From Ptiloglossa arizonensis (lineage: Eukaryota > Arthropoda > Insecta > Hymenoptera > Colletidae): a stretch of DNA of 64,000 bases. Each line of letters begins with the position of its first letter. The first letter of the stretch is position 1. Location of the stretch: contig NW_027478457.1 of the NCBI RefSeq assembly GCF_051014685.1, positions 1,303,553-1,367,552 on the forward strand. Reading direction: 5' to 3'. Below, piece by piece: positions 20,533 through 34,863 of this stretch. The position numbers and the translations under genes were made by a program. The notes beneath the pieces were generated by a model. The model had not been told where the DNA came from. It made no database searches and was given only the letters and a program-made list of their open reading frames with translations.

Positions 20533-23500
20533 TATGTGTATTTCTTCCCTAGCCCGTTCTGGTCAAACGTTTGGAGCAGCAGAATTGCGAAAAATTTGTT
20601 GTCTTCTCAACCATTTCTTAGCTTCAAACTCCCATATCGCGCGAACGGATTGACCTAACCAAAAAATTCCTATTGCATCTGAAAGTAGAAGCTCGCCCGA
20701 TTACAGCGGTATGTGAATTTTTTCCCTAGGCGATTCTGGTTAAGCGATTGGAGCAGCAGAAGTGCGAAAAATTTGTTGTCTTGTCAACCATTTCTTAGTT
20801 TCAAAGTCCCATATCTCGCGAACGGATTGACCTAACCCAAAAATTCCTGTTGCGTCTGAAATTAGAAACTCGCACGATTACAACGGTATGTGTATTTTTT
20901 CCCTAGGCCATTCTGGTTTAGCGTTTGGAGCAGCAGAAATGCGAATAATTTTTTGCCTTCTCAACCATTTCTTGGCTTCAAACTCCCATATCTCGCGAAC
21001 GGATTGACCTAACCCAAAAATTCCTGTAGCGTCTGGACGTAGAAACTCGCCTGATTACAACGGTAAGTGTATTTTTTCCCTAGGCCATTCTGGTTAAGCG
21101 TTTGGAGCAGCAGAATTGCGAAAAATTTTTTGCCTTCTCATACATTTCTTCGCTTCAAACTCCCATATCTCGCGAACGGATTCACCTAAGCCAAAAATTC
21201 CTGTTGCGTCTGAAAGTAGAAACTCGCCCGATTACAGCGGTATGTGTACTTTTGCCCTAGGCCACACTGGTTAAGCGTTTGGAGCAGCAGAATTGCGAAA
21301 AATTTGTTGTCTTCTCAACCGTTTCTTAGCTTCAAACTCCCATATATCGCGAACGGATTGACCTAACCCAAAAATTCCTATTGCATCTGAAAGTAGAAAC
21401 TCGCCCGATTTCAACGGTATGTGTATTTTTTCCCTAGGTCATTCTGGTTAAGCGTTTGGAGCAGCAGAAATGCGAAAAATTTTTTGCCTTCTCAACCATT
21501 TCTTGGCTTCAAACTCCCATATCTCGCAAACGGATTGACCTAACCCAAAAATACCTGTTGCGTCTGAAAGTAGAAACTCGCCCGATTACAACGGTATGTG
21601 TATTTTTTCCCTAGCCCATTCTGGTCAAGCGTTTGGAGCAGCAGAATTGCGGAAAATTTGTTGCCTTCTCAACCATTTCTTGGCTTCAAACTCCCATATC
21701 TCGCGAACGGATTGACCTAACCCAAAAATTCCTATTGCATCTGAAAGTAGAAACTCGCCCGATTACAACGGTATGTGTATTTTTTCCCTAGGCCATTCTG
21801 GTTAAGCGTTTGGAGCCGCAGAATTGCGAAAAATTTTTTGCCTTCTCATCCATTTCTTGGCTTCAAACTCCCATATCTCGCGAACGGATTGACCTAACCC
21901 AAAAATTCCTATTGCATCTGAAAGTAGAAACTCGCCCGATTACAACGGTATGTGTATTTTTTCCCTAGGCCATTCTGGTTAAGCGTTTGGAGCAGCAGAA
22001 TTGCGAAAAATTTTTTGCCTTCTCAACCATTTCTTGGCTTCAAACTCCCATATCTCGCGAACGGATTGACCTAACCCAAAAATTCCAATTGCATCTGAAA
22101 ATAGAACCTCGCCCGATTACAGCGGTATGTGTATTTTTTCCCTAGGCCATTCTGGTTAAGCGTTTGGAGCAGCAGAATTGCGAAAAATTTTTTCCTTCTC
22201 AACCATTTCTTGGCTTCAAACCCCCATATCTCGCGAACGGATTGACCTAACCCAAAAATTCCTATTGCATCTGAAAGTAGAAACTCGCCCGATTGCAACG
22301 GTATGTGTTTTTTTTCCCTAGGCCATTCTGGTTAAGCGTTTGGAGCAGCAGAAGTGCGAAAAATTTGTTGTCTTCTCAACCATTTCTTAGCTTCAAAGTC
22401 CCATATCTCGCGAACGGATTGACCTAACCAAAAAATTCCTATTGTAACTGAAAGTAGATACTCGCCCGATTACAACGGTATGTGTATTTTTTCCCTAGCC
22501 CATTCTGGTTAAGCGATTGGAGCAGCAGAAGTGCGAAAAATTTGTTGTCTTGTCAACCATTTCTTAGCTTCAATCTACCATATCTCGCGAACGGATTGAC
22601 CTAACCCAAAAATTCCTATTGTAACTGAAAGTAGAAACTCGTCCGATTACAACGGTATGGGTATTTTTTCCCTAGGCCATTCTGGTTAAGCGTTTGGAGC
22701 AGCAGAAGTGCGAAAAATTTGTTGTCTTGTCAACCATTTCTTAGCTTCAAAGTCCCATATCTCGAGAACGGATTGACCTAACCCAAAAATTGCTATTGAA
22801 ACTGAAAGTAGAAGCTCGTCCGATTACAACGGTATGGGTATTTTCTCCCTAGGACATTCTGGTTAAGCGTTTGGAGCAGCAGAAGTGCGAAAAATTTGTT
22901 GTCTTCTCAACCATTTCTTAGCTTCAAACTCCCATATCTCGCGAACGGATTGACCTAACCAAAAAATTCCTATTGCATCTGAAAGTAGAAGCTCGCCCGA
23001 TTACAGCGGTATGTGAATTTTTTCCCTAGGCGATTCTGGTTAAGCGATTGGAGCAGCAGAAGTGCGAAAAATTTGTTGTCTTGTCAACCATTTCTTAGCT
23101 TCAAAGTCCCATATCTCGCGAACGGATTGACCTAACCCAAAAATTCCTGTTGCGTCTGAAATTAGAAACTCGCCCCATTACAACGGTATGTGTATTTTTT
23201 CCCTAGGCCATTCTGGTTAAGTGTTTGGAGCAGCAGAAGTGCGAAAAATTTGTTGTCTTGTCAACCATTTCTTAGCTTCAAAGTCCCATATCTCGCGAAC
23301 GGATTGACCTAACCCAAAAATTCCTGTTGCATCTGAATGTAGAAACTCGCCCGATTACAACGGTATGTGTATTTTTTCCCTAGGCCATTCTGGTTAAGTG
23401 TTTGGAGCAGCAGAAGTGCGAAAAATTAGTTGTCTTCTCAACCATTTCTTAGCTTCAAACTCCCATATCTCGCGAACGGATTGACCTAACCAAAAAATTC

Positions 23501-24779
23501 CTATTGCATCTGAAAGTAGAAGCTCGCCCGATTACAGCGGTATGTGAATTTTTTCCCTAGGCGATTCTGGTTAAGCGATTGGAGCAGCAGAAGTGCGAAA
23601 AATTTGTTGTCTTGTCAACCATTTCTTAGCTTCAAAGTCCCATATCTCGCGAACGGATTGACCTAACCCAAAAATTCCTGTTGCGTCTGAAATTAGAAAC
23701 TCGCCCGATTACAACGGTATGTGTATTTTTTCCCTAGGCCATTCTGGTTAAGTGTTTGGAGCAGCAGAAGTGCGAAAAATTAGTTGTCTTCTCAACCATT
23801 TCTTAGCTTCAAACTCCCATATCTCGCGAACGGATTGACCTAACCCAAAAATTGCTATTGTAACTGAAAGTAGAGGCTCGTCCGATTACAACGGTATGGG
23901 TATTTTTTCCCTAGCCCGTTCTGGTCAAGCGTTTGGAGCAGCAGAATTGCGAAAAATTTGTTGTCTTCTCAACCATTTCTTAGCTTCAAACTCCCATATC
24001 GCGCGAACGGATTGACCTAACCCAAAAATTCCTATTGCATCTGAAAGTAGAAACTCGCCCGATTACAACGGTATGTGTATTTTTTCCCTAGGCCATTCTG
24101 GTTAAGCGTTTGGAGCAGCAGAATTGCGAAAAATTTTTTGCCTTCTCAACCATGCCTTGGCTTCAAACTCCCATATCTCACGAACGGATTGACCTAACCC
24201 AAAAATTCCTATTGCATCTGAAAGTAGAAACTCGCCCGATTACAACGGTAAGTGTATTTTTTCCCTAGGCCATTCTGGTTTAGCGTTTGGAGCAGCAGAA
24301 ATGCGAATAATTTTTTGCCTTCTCAACCATTTCTTGGCTTCAAACTCCCATATCTCGCGAACGGATTGACCTAACCCAAAAATTCCTGTAGCGTCTGGAC
24401 GTAGAAACTCGCCTGATTACAACGGTAAGTGTATTTTTTCCCTAGGCCATTCTGGTTAAGCGTTTGGAGCAGCAGAATTGCGAAAAATTTTTTGCCTTCT
24501 CATACATTTCTTGGCTTCAAACTCCCATATCTCGCGAACGGATTCACCTAAGCCAAAAATTCCTGTTGCGTCTGAAAGTAGAAACTCGCCCGATTACAGC
24601 GGTATGTGTACTTTTGCCCTAGGCCACACTGGTTAAGCGTTTGGAGCAGCAGAATTGCGAAAAATTTTTTGCCTTCTCAACCATTTCTTGGCTTCAAACA
24701 CCCATATCTCGCGAAAGGATTGACCTAACCCAAAAATTCCAATTGCGTCTGAAAGTAGAAACTCGCCCGATTACAACGG
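20533..24779 (+). repeat. 24-mer higher-order repeat, 4247 bp, copy 1 (A/B chimera)
   Basis: Starts with the TATTTCTTCCC, GTCAAACG monomer. It contains a B segment (about 20890-22301), nine A-type monomers (22302-23894) and a second, mainly B segment to 24779. The next copy starts at 24780, exactly 4247 bp later (24 x 177 - 1), and rare marks such as CATATATCGCG and AGCCGCAG recur at that offset. Because both subfamilies sit inside one repeat, it must have formed after A and B had separated. Confidence 0.92.
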
Positions 24780-27700
24780 TATGTGTATTTCTTCCCTAGC
24801 CCGTTCTGGTCAAACGTTTGGAGCAGCAGAATTGCGAAAAATTTGTTGTCTTCTCAACCATTTCTTAGCTTCAAACTCCCATATCGCGCGAACGGATTGA
24901 CCTGACCAAAAAATTCCTATTGCATCTGAAAGTAGAAGCTCGCCCGATTACAGCGGTATGTGAATTTTTTCCCTAGGCGATTCTGGTTAAGCGATTGGAG
25001 CAGCAGAAGTGCGAAAAATTTGTTGTCTTGTCAACCATTTCTTAGTTTCAAAGTCCCATATCTCGCGAACGGATTGACCTAACCCAAAAATTCCTGTTGC
25101 GTCTGAAATTAGAAACTCGCACGATTACAACGGTATGTGTATTTTTTCCCTAGGCCATTCTGGTTTAGCGTTTGGAGCAGCAGAAATGCGAATAATTTTT
25201 TGCCTTCTCAACCATTTCTTGGCTTCAAACTCCCATATCTCGCGAACGGATTGACCTAACCCAAAAATTCCTGTAGCGTCTGGACGTAGAAACTCGCCTG
25301 ATTACAACGGTAAGTGTATTTTTTCCCTAGGCCATTCTGGTTAAGCGTTTGGAGCAGCAGAATTGCGAAAAATTTTTTGCCTTCTCATACATTTCTTCGC
25401 TTCAAACTCCCATATCTCGCGAACGGATTCACCTAAGCCAAAAATTCCTGTTGCGTCTGAAAGTAGAAACTCGCCCGATTACAGCGGTATGTGTACTTTT
25501 GCCCTAGGCCACACTGGTTAAGCGTTTGGAGCAGCAGAATTGCGAAAAATTTGTTGTCTTCTCAACCGTTTCTTAGCTTCAAACTCCCATATATCGCGAA
25601 CGGATTGACCTAACCCAAAAATTCCTATTGCATCTGAAAGTAGAAACTCGCCCGATTTCAACGGTATGTGTATTTTTTCCCTAGGTCATTCTGGTTAAGC
25701 GTTTGGAGCAGCAGAAATGCGAAAAATTTTTTGCCTTCTCAACCATTTCTTGGCTTCAAACTCCCATATCTCGCAAACGGATTGACCTAACCCAAAAATA
25801 CCTGTTGCGTCTGAAAGTAGAAACTCGCCCGATTACAACGGTATGTGTATTTTTTCCCTAGCCCATTCTGGTCAAGCGTTTGGAGCAGCAGAATTGCGGA
25901 AAATTTGTTGCCTTCTCAACCATTTCTTGGCTTCAAACTCCCATATCTCGCGAACGGATTGACCTAACCCAAAAATTCCTATTGCATCTGAAAGTAGAAA
26001 CTCGCCCGATTACAACGGTATGTGTATTTTTTCCCTAGGCCATTCTGGTTAAGCGTTTGGAGCCGCAGAATTGCGAAAAATTTTTTGCCTTCTCATCCAT
26101 TTCTTGGCTTCAAACTCCCATATCTCGCGAACGGATTGACCTAACCCAAAAATTCCTATTGCATCTGAAAGTAGAAACTCGCCCGATTACAACGGTATGT
26201 GTATTTTTTCCCTAGGCCATTCTGGTTAAGCGTTTGGAGCAGCAGAATTGCGAAAAATTTTTTGCCTTCTCAACCATTTCTTGGCTTCAAACTCCCATAT
26301 CTCGCGAACGGATTGACCTAACCCAAAAATTCCAATTGCATCTGAAAATAGAACCTCGCCCGATTACAGCGGTATGTGTATTTTTTCCCTAGGCCATTCT
26401 GGTTAAGCGTTTGGAGCAGCAGAATTGCGAAAAATTTTTTCCTTCTCAACCATTTCTTGGCTTCAAACCCCCATATCTCGCGAACGGATTGACCTAACCC
26501 AAAAATTCCTATTGCATCTGAAAGTAGAAACTCGCCCGATTGCAACGGTATGTGTTTTTTTTCCCTAGGCCATTCTGGTTAAGCGTTTGGAGCAGCAGAA
26601 GTGCGAAAAATTTGTTGTCTTCTCAACCATTTCTTAGCTTCAAAGTCCCATATCTCGCGAACGGATTGACCTAACCAAAAAATTCCTATTGTAACTGAAA
26701 GTCGATACTCGCCCGATTACAACGGTATGTGTATTTTTTCCCTAGCCCATTCTGGTTAAGCGATTGGAGCAGCAGAAGTGCGAAAAATTTGTTGTCTTGT
26801 CAACCATTTCTTAGCTTCAATCTACCATATCTCGCGAACGGATTGACCTAACCCAAAAATTCCTATTGTAACTGAAAGTAGAAACTCGTCCGATTACAAC
26901 GGTATGGGTATTTTTTCCCTAGGCCATTCTGGTTAAGCGTTTGGAGCAGCAGAAGTGCGAAAAATTTGTTGTCTTGTCAACCATTTCTTAGCTTCAAAGT
27001 CCCATATCTCGAGAACGGATTGACCTAACCCAAAAATTGCTATTGAAACTGAAAGTAGAAGCTCGTCCGATTACAACGGTATGGGTATTTTCTCCCTAGG
27101 ACATTCTGGTTAAGCGTTTGGAGCAGCAGAAGTGCGAAAAATTTGTTGTCTTCTCAACCATTTCTTAGCTTCAAACTCCCATATCTCGCGAACGGATTGA
27201 CCTAACCAAAAAATTCCTATTGCATCTGAAAGTAGAAGCTCGCCCGATTACAGCGGTATGTGAATTTTTTCCCTAGGCGATTCTGGTTAAGCGATTGGAG
27301 CAGCAGAAGTGCGAAAAATTTGTTGTCTTGTCAACCATTTCTTAGCTTCAAAGTCCCATATCTCGCGAACGGATTGACCTAACCCAAAAATTCCTGTTGC
27401 GTCTGAAATTAGAAACTCGCCCCATTACAACGGTATGTGTATTTTTTCCCTAGGCCATTCTGGTTAAGTGTTTGGAGCAGCAGAAGTGCGAAAAATTTGT
27501 TGTCTTGTCAACCATTTCTTAGCTTCAAAGTCCCATATCTCGCGAACGGATTGACCTAACCCAAAAATTCCTGTTGCATCTGAATGTAGAAACTCGCCCG
27601 ATTACAACGGTATGTGTATTTTTTCCCTAGGCGATTCTGGTTAAGCGATTGGAGCAGCAGAAGTGCGAAAAATTTGTTGTCTTGTCAACCATTTCTTAGC

Positions 27701-29203
27701 TTCAAAGTCCCATATCTCGCGAACGGATTGACCTAACCCAAAAATTCCTGTTGCGTCTGAAATTAGAAACTCGCCCCATTACAACGGTATGTGTATTTTT
27801 TCCCTAGGCCATTCTGGTTAAGTGTTTGGAGCAGCAGAAGTGCGAAAAATTTGTTGTCTTGTCAACCATTTCTTAGCTTCAAAGTCCCATATCTCGCGAA
27901 CGGATTGACCTAACCCAAAAATTCCTGTTGCATCTGAATGTAGAAACTCGCCCGATTACAACGGTATGTGTATTTTTTCCCTAGGCCATTCTGGTTAAGT
28001 GTTTGGAGCAGCAGAAGTGCGAAAAATTAGTTGTCTTCTCAACCATTTCTTAGCTTCAAACTCCCATATCTCGCGAACGGATTGACCTAACCAAAAAATT
28101 CCTATTGCATCTGAAAGTAGAAGCTCGCCCGATTACAGCGGTATGTGAATTTTTTCCCTAGGCGATTCTGGTTAAGCGATTGGAGCAGCAGAAGTGCGAA
28201 AAATTTGTTGTCTTGTCAACCATTTCTTAGCTTCAAAGTCCCATATCTCGCGAACGGATTGACCTAACCCAAAAATTCCTGTTGCGTCTGAAATTAGAAA
28301 CTCGCCCGATTACAACGGTATGTGTATTTTTTCCCTAGGCCATTCTGGTTAAGTGTTTGGAGCAGCAGAAGTGCGAAAAATTAGTTGTCTTCTCAACCAT
28401 TTCTTAGCTTCAAACTCCCATATCTCGCGAACGGATTGACCTAACCCAAAAATTGCTATTGTAACTGAAAGTAGAGGCTCGTCCGATTACAACGGTATGG
28501 GTATTTTTTCCCTAGCCCGTTCTGGTCAAGCGTTTGGAGCAGCAGAATTGCGAAAAATTTGTTGTCTTCTCAACCATTTCTTAGCTTCAAACTCCCATAT
28601 CGCGCGAACGGATTGACCTAACCCAAAAATTCCTATTGCATCTGAAAGTAGAAACTCGCCCGATTACAACGGTATGTGTATTTTTTCCCTAGGCCATTCT
28701 GGTTAAGCGTTTGGAGCAGCAGAATTGCGAAAAATTTTTTGCCTTCTCAACCATGCCTTGGCTTCAAACTCCCATATCTCACGAACGGATTGACCTAACC
28801 CAAAAATTCCTATTGCATCTGAAAGTAGAAACTCGCCCGATTACAACGGTAAGTGTATTTTTTCCCTAGGCCATTCTGGTTTAGCGTTTGGAGCAGCAGA
28901 AATGCGAATAATTTTTTGCCTTCTCAACCATTTCTTGGCTTCAAACTCCCATATCTCGCGAACGGATTGACCTAACCCAAAAATTCCTGTAGCGTCTGGA
29001 CGTAGAAACTCGCCTGATTACAACGGTAAGTGTATTTTTTCCCTAGGCCATTCTGGTTAAGCGTTTGGAGCAGCAGAATTGCGAAAAATTTTTTGCCTTC
29101 TCATACATTTCTTGGCTTCAAACTCCCATATCTCGCGAACGGATTCACCTAAGCCAAAAATTCCTGTTGCGTCTGAAAGTAGAAACTCGCCCGATTACAG
29201 CGG
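24780..29203 (+). repeat. 24-mer higher-order repeat, copy 2, with a two-monomer insertion
   Basis: Follows copy 1 monomer by monomer at +4247 bp up to about 27610, then at +4601 bp. The extra 354 bp is a second copy of two A monomers (GGCGATTC type and GAATGTAG type) at 27611-27964, entered through a hybrid monomer. The end equivalent to 24603 lies at 29204. Differences from copy 1 are sparse, for example AAAGTCGATAC at 26700 for AAAGTAGATAC. Confidence 0.91.
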
Positions 29204-30619
29204 TATGTGTACTTTTGCCCTAGGCCACACTGGTTAAGCGTTTGGAGCAGCAGAATTGCGAAAAATTTGTTGTCTTCTCATCCGTTTCTTAGCTTCAAAC
29301 TCCCATATCTCGCGAACGGATTGACCTAACCCAAAAATTCCTATTGCTTCTGAAAGTAGAAACTCGCCCGATTTCAACGGTATGTGTATTTTTTCCCTAG
29401 GTCATTCTGGTTAAGCGTTTGGAGCAGCAGAAATGCGAAAAATTTTTTGCCTTCTCAACCATTTCTTGGCTTCAAACTCCCATATCTCGCGAACGGATTG
29501 ACCTAACCCAAAAATACCTGTTGCGTCTGAAAGTAGAAACTCGCCCGATTACAACGGTATGTGTATTTTTTCCCTAGCCCATTCTGGTCAAGCGTTTGGA
29601 GCAGCAGAATTGCGGAAAATTTGTTGCCTTCTCAACTATTTCTTGGCTTCAAACTCCCATATCTCGCGAACGGATTGACCTAACCCAAAAATTCCTATTG
29701 CATCTGAAAGTAGAAACTCGCCCGATTACAACGGTATGTGTATTTTTTCCCTAGGCCATTCTGGTTAAGCGTTTGGAGCCGCAGAATTGCGAAAAATTTT
29801 TTGGCTTCTCATCCATTTCTTGGCTTCAAACTCCCATATCTCGCGAACGGATTGACCTAACCCAAAAATTCCTATTGCATCTGAAAGTAGAAACTCGCCC
29901 GATTACAACGGTATGTGTATTTTTTCCCTAGGCCATTCTGGTTAAGCGTTTGGAGCAGCAGAGTTGCGAAAAATTTTTTGCCTTCTCAACCATTTCTTGG
30001 CTTCAAACTCCCATATCTCGCGAACGGATTGACCTAACCCAAAAATTCCAATTGCATCTGAAAATAGAACCTCGCCCGATTACAGCGGTATGTGTATTTT
30101 TTCCCTAGGCCATTCTGGTTAAGCGTTTGGAGCAGCAGAATTGCGAAAAATTTTTTCCTTCTCAACCATTTCTTGGCTTCAAACCCCCATATCTCGCGAA
30201 CGGATTGACCTAACCCAAAAATTCCTATTACATCTGAAAGTAGAAACTCGCCCGATTGCAACGGTATGTGTTTTTTTTTCCCTAGGCCATTCTGGTTAAG
30301 CGTTTGGAGCAGCAGAATTGCGAAAAATTTTTTGCCGTCTCAAACATTTCTTGGCTTCAAACTCCCATATCTCGCGAACGGATTGACCTAACCCAAAAAT
30401 TCCTGTAGCGTCTGGACGTAGAAACTCGCCTGATTACAACGGTAAGTGTATTTTTTCCCTAGGCCATTCTGGTTAAGCGTTTGGAGCAGCAGAATTGAGA
30501 AAAATTTTTTGCCTTCTCATACATTTCTTGGCTTCAAACTCCCATATCTCGCGAACGGATTCACCTAAGCCAAAAATTCCTGTTGCGTCTGAAAGTAGAA
30601 ACTCGCCCGATTACAGCGG
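29204..30619 (+). repeat. 8-mer repeat, 1416 bp, copy 1
   Basis: Eight B monomers beginning with the TGTACTTTTGCCC marker and ending with the TAAGTG monomer at 30443. Internal marks are GGTCATTC, CTAGCCCATTCTGGTC with a GCGGAAAATT unit, AGCCGCAG and a long T-run at 30265. The marker recurs at 30620. Confidence 0.9.
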
Positions 30620-32211
30620 TATGTGTACTTTTGCCCTAGGCCACACTGGTTAAGCGTTTGGAGCAGCAGAATTGCGAAAAATTTGTTGTCTTCTCAACCG
30701 TTTCTTAGCTTCAAACTCCCATATCTCGCGAACGGATTGACCTAACCCAAAAATTCCTATTGCATCTGAAAGTAGAAACTCGCCCGATTTCAACGGTATG
30801 TGTATTTTTTCCCTAGGTCATTCTGGTTAAGCGTTTGGAGCAGCAGAAATGCGAAAAATTTTTTGCCTTCTCAACCATTTCTTGGCTTCAAACTCCCATA
30901 TCTCGCGAACGGATTGACCTAACCCAAAAATACCTGTTGCGTCTGAAAGTAGAAACTCGCCCGATTACAACGGTATGTGTATTTTTTCCCTAGCCCATTC
31001 TGGTCAAGCGTTTGGAGCAGCAGAATTGCGGAAAATTTGTTGCCTTCTCAACCATTTCTTGGCTTCAAACTCCCATATCTCGCGAACGGATTGACCTAAC
31101 CCAAAAATTCCTATTGCATCTGAAAGTAGAAACTCGCCCGATTACAACGGTATGTGTATTTTTTCCCTAGGCCATTCTGGTTAAGCGTTTGGAGCCGCAG
31201 AATTGCGAAAAATTTTTTGCCTTCTCATCCATTTCTTGGCTTCAAACTCCCATATCTCGCGAACGGATTGACCTAACCCAAAAATTCCTATTGCATCTGA
31301 AAGTAGAAACTCGCCCGATTACAACGGTATGTGTATTTTTTCCCTAGGCCATTCTGTTTAAGCGTTTGGAGCAGCAGAATTGCGAAAAATTTTTTGCCTT
31401 CTCAACCATTTCTTGGCTTCAAACTCCCATATCTCGCGAACGGATTGACCTAACCCAAAAATTCCAATTGCATCTGAAAATAGAACCTCGCCCGATTACA
31501 GCGGTATGTGTATTTTTTCCCTAGGCCATTCTGGTTAAGCGTTTGGAGCAGCAGAATTGCGAAAAATTTTTTCCTTCTCAACCATTTCTTGGCTTCAAAC
31601 CCCCATATCTCGCGAACGGATTGACCTAACCCAAAAATTCCTATTACATCTGAAAGTAGAAACTCGCCCGATTGCAACGGTATGTGTTTTTTTCCCCTAG
31701 GCCATTCTGGTTAAGCGTTTGGAGCAGCAGAATTGCGAAAAATTTTTTGCCTTCTCAAACATTTCTTGGCTTCAAACTCCCATATCTCGCGAACGGATTG
31801 ACCTAACCCAAAAATTCCTATTGCATCTGAAAATAGAACCTCGCCCGATTACAGCGGTATGTGTATTTTTTTCCCTAGGCCATTCTGGTTAAGCGTTTGG
31901 AGCAGCAGAATTGCGAAAAATTTTTTCCTTCTCAACCATTTCTTGGCTTCAAACCCCCATATCTCGCGAACGGATAGACCTAACCCAAAAGTTCCTGTAG
32001 CGTCTAGAAGTAGAAACTCGCCCGATTACAACGGTATGTGTATTTTTTCCCTAGGCCATTCTGGTTAAGCGTTTGGAGAAGCAGAATTGCGAAAAATTTT
32101 TTGCCTTCTCAACCATTTCTTGGCTTCAAACTCCCATATCTCGCGAACGGATTGACCTAACCCAAAAATTCCTATTGCATCTGAAAATAGAACCTCGCCC
32201 GATTACAGCGG
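30620..32211 (+). repeat. 8-mer repeat, copy 2, with diverted end
   Basis: Seven monomers repeat 29204-30442 at +1416 bp. Instead of the TAAGTG monomer, the array then switches at 31858 to the T7-run, GGATAGACC, GTCTAGAAG type seen at 18942, followed by the unit at 32035. Single changes include CTGTTTAAG in place of CTGGTTAAG at 31328. Confidence 0.88.
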
Positions 32212-34863
32212 TATGTGTATTTTTTCCCTAGGCCATTCTGGTTAAGCGTTTGGAGCAGCAGAAATGCGAATAATTTTTTGCCCTCTCAACCATTTCTTGG
32301 CTTCAAACTCCCATATCTCGCGAACGGATTGACCTAACCCAAAAATACCTGTTGCGTCTGAAAGTAGAAACTCGCCCGATTACAACGGTAGGTGTATTTT
32401 TTCCCTAGCCCATTCTGTTCAAGCGTTTGGAGCAGCAGAATTGCGAAAAATTTGTTGCCTTCTCAACCATTTCTTGGCTTCAAACTCCCATATCTCGCGA
32501 ACGGATTGACCTAACCCAAAAATTCCTATTGCATCTGAAAATAGAACCTCGCCCGATTACAGCGGTATGTGTATTTTTTCCCTAGGCCATTCTGGTTAAG
32601 CGTTTGGAGTAGCAGAATTGCGAAAAATTTTTTCCTTCTCAACCATTTCTTGGCTTCAAACCCCCATATCTCGCGAACGGGTTGACCTAACCCAAAAATT
32701 CCTATTGCATCTGAAAGTAGAAACTCGCCCGATTACAACGGTATGTGCATTTTTTCCCTAGGCCATTCTGGTTAAGCGTTTGGAGCAGCAGAATTGCGAA
32801 AAATTTTTTGCCTTCTCAACCATTTCTTGGCTTCAAGCTCCCATATCTCGCGAACGGTATGACCTAACCCAAAAATTCCTATTGCATCTGAAAATAGAAC
32901 CTCGCCCGATTACAGCGGTATGTGTATTTTTTCCCTAGGCCATTCTGGTTAAGCGTTTGGAGCAGCAGAATTGCGAAAAATTTTTTCCTTCTCAACCATT
33001 TCTTGGCTTCAAACTCCCATATCTCGCGAACGGATTGACCTAACCCAAAAATTCCTATCGCATCTGAAAGTAGAAACTCGCCTGATTACAACGGTATGTT
33101 TATTTTTTCCCTAGGCCATTCTGGTTAAGCGTTTGGAGCAGCAGAATTGCGAAAAATTTTTTGCCTTCTCAACCATGCCTTGGCTTCAAACTACCATATC
33201 TCACGAACGGATTGACCTAACCCAAAAATTCCTATTGCATCTGAAAGTAGAAACTCGCCCGATTACAACGGTATGTGTATTTTTTCCCTAGGCCATTCTG
33301 GTTAAGCGTTTGGAGCAGCAGAGTTGCGAAAAATTTTTTGCCTTCTCAACCATTTCTTGGCTTCAAACTCCCATATCTCGCGAACGGATTGACCTAACCC
33401 AAAAATTCCAATTGCATCTGAAAATAGAACCTCGCCCGATTACAGCGGTATGTGTATTTTTTCCCTAGGCCATTCTGGTTAAGCGTTTGGAGCAGCAGAA
33501 TTGCGAAAAATTTTTTCCTTCTCAACCATTTCTTGGCTTCAAACCCCCATATCTCGCGAACGGATTGACCTAACCCAAAAATTCCTATTACATCTGAAAG
33601 TAGAAACTCGCCCGATTGCAACGGTATGTGTTTTTTTTCCCTAGGCCATTCTGGTTAAGCGTTTGGAGCAGCAGAATTGCGAAAAATTTTTTGCCGTCTC
33701 AAACATTTCTTGGCTTCAAACTCCCATATCTCGCGAACGGATTGACCTAACCCAAAAATTCCTGTAGCGTCTGGACGTAGAAACTCGCCTGATTACAACG
33801 GTAAGTGTATTTTTTCCCTAGGCCATTCTGGTTAAGCGTTTGGAGCAGCAGAATTGAGAAAAATTTTTTGCCTTCTCATACATTTCTTGGCTTCAAACTC
33901 CCATATCTCGCGAACGGATTCACCTAAGCCAAAAATTCCTGTTGCGTCTGAAAGTAGAAACTCGCCCGATTACAGCGGTATGTGTACTTTTGCCCTAGGC
34001 CACACTGGTTAAGCGTTTGGAGCAGCAGAATTGCGAAAAATTTGTTGTCTTCTCAACCGTTTCTTAGCTTCAAACTCCCATATCTCGCGAACGGATTGAC
34101 CTAACCCAAAAATTCCTATTGCATCTGAAAGTAGAAACTCGCCCGATTTCAACGGTATGTGTATTTTTTCCCTAGGTCATTCTGGTTAAGCGTTTGGAGC
34201 AGCAGAAATGCGAAAAATTTTTTGCCTTCTCAACCATTTCTTGGCTTCAAACTCCCATATCTCGCGAACGGATTGACCTAACCCAAAAATACCTGTTGCG
34301 TCTGAAAGTAGAAACTCGCCCGATTACAACGGTATGTGTATTTTTTCCCTAGCCCATTCTGGTCAAGCGTTTGGAGCAGCAGAATTGCGGAAAATTTGTT
34401 GCCTTCTCAACCATTTCTTGGCTTCAAACTCCCATATCTCGCGAACGGATTGACCTAACCCAAAAATTCCTATTGCATCTGAAAGTAGAAACTCGCCCGA
34501 TTACAACGGTATGTGTATTTTTTCCCTAGGCCATTCTGGTTAAGCGTTTGGAGCCGCAGAATTGCGAAAAATTTTTTGCCTTCTCATCCATTTCTTGGCT
34601 TCAAACTCCCATATCTCGCGAACGGATTGACCTAACCCAAAAATTCCTATTGCATCTGAAAGTAGAAACTCGCCCGATTACAACGGTATGTGTATTTTTT
34701 CCCTAGACCATTCTGTTTAAGCGTTTGGAGCAGCAGAATTGCGAAAAATTTTTTGCCTTCTCAACCATTTCTTGGCTTCAAACTCCCATATCTCGCGAAC
34801 GGATTGACCTAACCCAAAAATTCCTATTGCATCTGAAAATAGAACCTCGCCCGATTACAGCGG
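32212..34863 (+). repeat. 15-mer higher-order repeat, 2652 bp, copy 1
   Basis: Fifteen B monomers: AAATGCGAATAATT, TAGGTG, GAGTAGCAG, TATGTGCATT with CGGTATGACC, a TTTTTTCC unit, TATGTTTATT, a GAGTTGCG unit, T-run units, TAAGTG, TGTACTTTTGCCC, GGTCATTC and so on to the CTAGACCATTCTGTTT unit at 34687. Several units are 176 bp, so the repeat is 3 bp short of 15 x 177. Confidence 0.92.
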
